A stretch of 64,000 nt of DNA from Comamonas sp. BIGb0124. Its GTDB lineage: Bacteria; Pseudomonadota; Gammaproteobacteria; Burkholderiales; Burkholderiaceae_C. Positions 63,602-64,000 of the stretch are shown piece by piece. The notes below the pieces were generated by a model. That model was not told where the DNA came from and searched no databases. It worked only from the letters and a program-made list of their open reading frames with translations. Position numbers and translations under genes: made by a program. Every line of letters starts with the position of its first letter. Position 1 is the stretch's first letter. The stretch is taken from NCBI RefSeq assembly GCF_003752175.1, contig NZ_RJVF01000012.1, positions 1 through 64,000 on the forward strand, written 5' to 3'.

Positions 63602-64000
63602 ATGCCCGATTGGGACAATCTGCGCCATTTCCTGGAAGTCGCCCGCACCCAGCGCGTGAGTGCGGCGGCGCGCCGGCTGGCCGTCGAGCACACCACGGTG
63701 GCGCGCCGCGTGCGCTCGCTCGAGGCCGAACTGGGCACGCTGCTGTTCGAGAAATCGCGAGCCAGCGGCTACACCCTGACGCCCGACGGCGAACGCCTGT
63801 TCGTGCACGCCGCGCAGATCGAGACTGCGCTGCAATGTGCCCGCGAAGACCTGCACGACGGCGGCGAACAGCCCAGCGGACACCTGCGCATCGGCGTGAC
63901 CGAGGGTTTCGGCTGCTACGTGCTGACCCCGCTGGCCACTGCCATGCAGCAGCGCCACCCGCGCCTCACCCTCGACGTCATGCCGGTCCCCCGTTTCGTG
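63602..64000 (+). CDS. LysR-family regulator, N-terminal part (cut by window end)
   Basis: The first 133 codons are inside the window. Winged helix at 1-60 (SAAARRLAVEHTTVARRVRSLE) and the start of the effector domain. ATG at 63602 with AGAGGA. Divergent from the binding-protein and mmsA genes and probably their regulator. The rest lies beyond the right edge. Confidence 0.9.
   Translation, partial: MPDWDNLRHFLEVARTQRVSAAARRLAVEHTTVARRVRSLEAELGTLLFEKSRASGYTLTPDGERLFVHAAQIETALQCAREDLHDGGEQPSGHLRIGVTEGFGCYVLTPLATAMQQRHPRLTLDVMPVPRFV

Noticed and set aside
1-64000. tRNA, rRNA, CRISPR, insertion sequence, integrase or prophage genes
   Set aside because: Looked for along both strands by eye; no transposase-like protein, array-like repeat or RNA gene was recognised. 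A covariance-model search could still find small RNAs.

Overview
The window is about 64 kb of GC-rich, densely coded chromosome from a betaproteobacterium, most likely Burkholderiales and probably Alcaligenaceae-like. Three things point there: several Bug/TctC-type periplasmic receptors, housekeeping blocks in the arrangement expected for that order (pepA-holC divergent from lptFG; hrpA; cysB; a two-domain argA), and strong GC3-driven antisense open frames. I see no tRNA, rRNA, CRISPR array, insertion sequence or prophage.

Left part (1-15.4 kb), mostly housekeeping: start of etfB, dsbB, a 1-Cys peroxiredoxin, a branched-chain amino-acid-type binding lipoprotein, holC/pepA, lptF-lptG, a CbiX-like chelatase, a CysB-type regulator, a methionine-type aminotransferase and the long RNA helicase hrpA.

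Middle part (15.4-32.4 kb), an accessory catabolic region: an IclR regulator divergent from an orphan TRAP receptor, an unrecognised protein and an SDR lacking its usual catalytic Tyr/Lys. These face a tightly overlapped six-gene operon (FAH-fold hydrolase, hydantoinase/oxoprolinase A and B, a small cysteine-containing protein, a CobW-type GTPase, a Bug receptor) with a divergent LysR regulator. Next comes a second cyclic-amide locus: pyroglutamyl peptidase, PxpA, a PxpB-PxpC fusion and a biotin carboxylase-BCCP fusion, which together resemble a split urea-carboxylase-like enzyme. The window therefore holds two unrelated ATP-dependent cyclic-amide-opening systems within about 12 kb. This is the most likely place for undescribed biology.

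Right part (32.4-64 kb): a bacterioferritin lacking the haem-ligand Met, behind a 15-C homopolymer; a TctCBA transporter with a DapA-family aldolase/dehydratase, divergent from a LacI regulator with a clear operator; a sensor diguanylate cyclase; argA; a SIMPL-domain protein; an orphan OmpR-like regulator with an altered acidic pocket and operator-like repeats in its promoter region; NrtR; a Bug receptor; an M20 peptidase; the envelope pair alpha-2-macroglobulin (thioester present) plus PBP1C; a YccS-like membrane protein; an FMN 2-hydroxy-acid dehydrogenase; an I78 protease-inhibitor lipoprotein; mmsA with a branched-chain-type binding protein; and the start of a LysR regulator cut by the window end.
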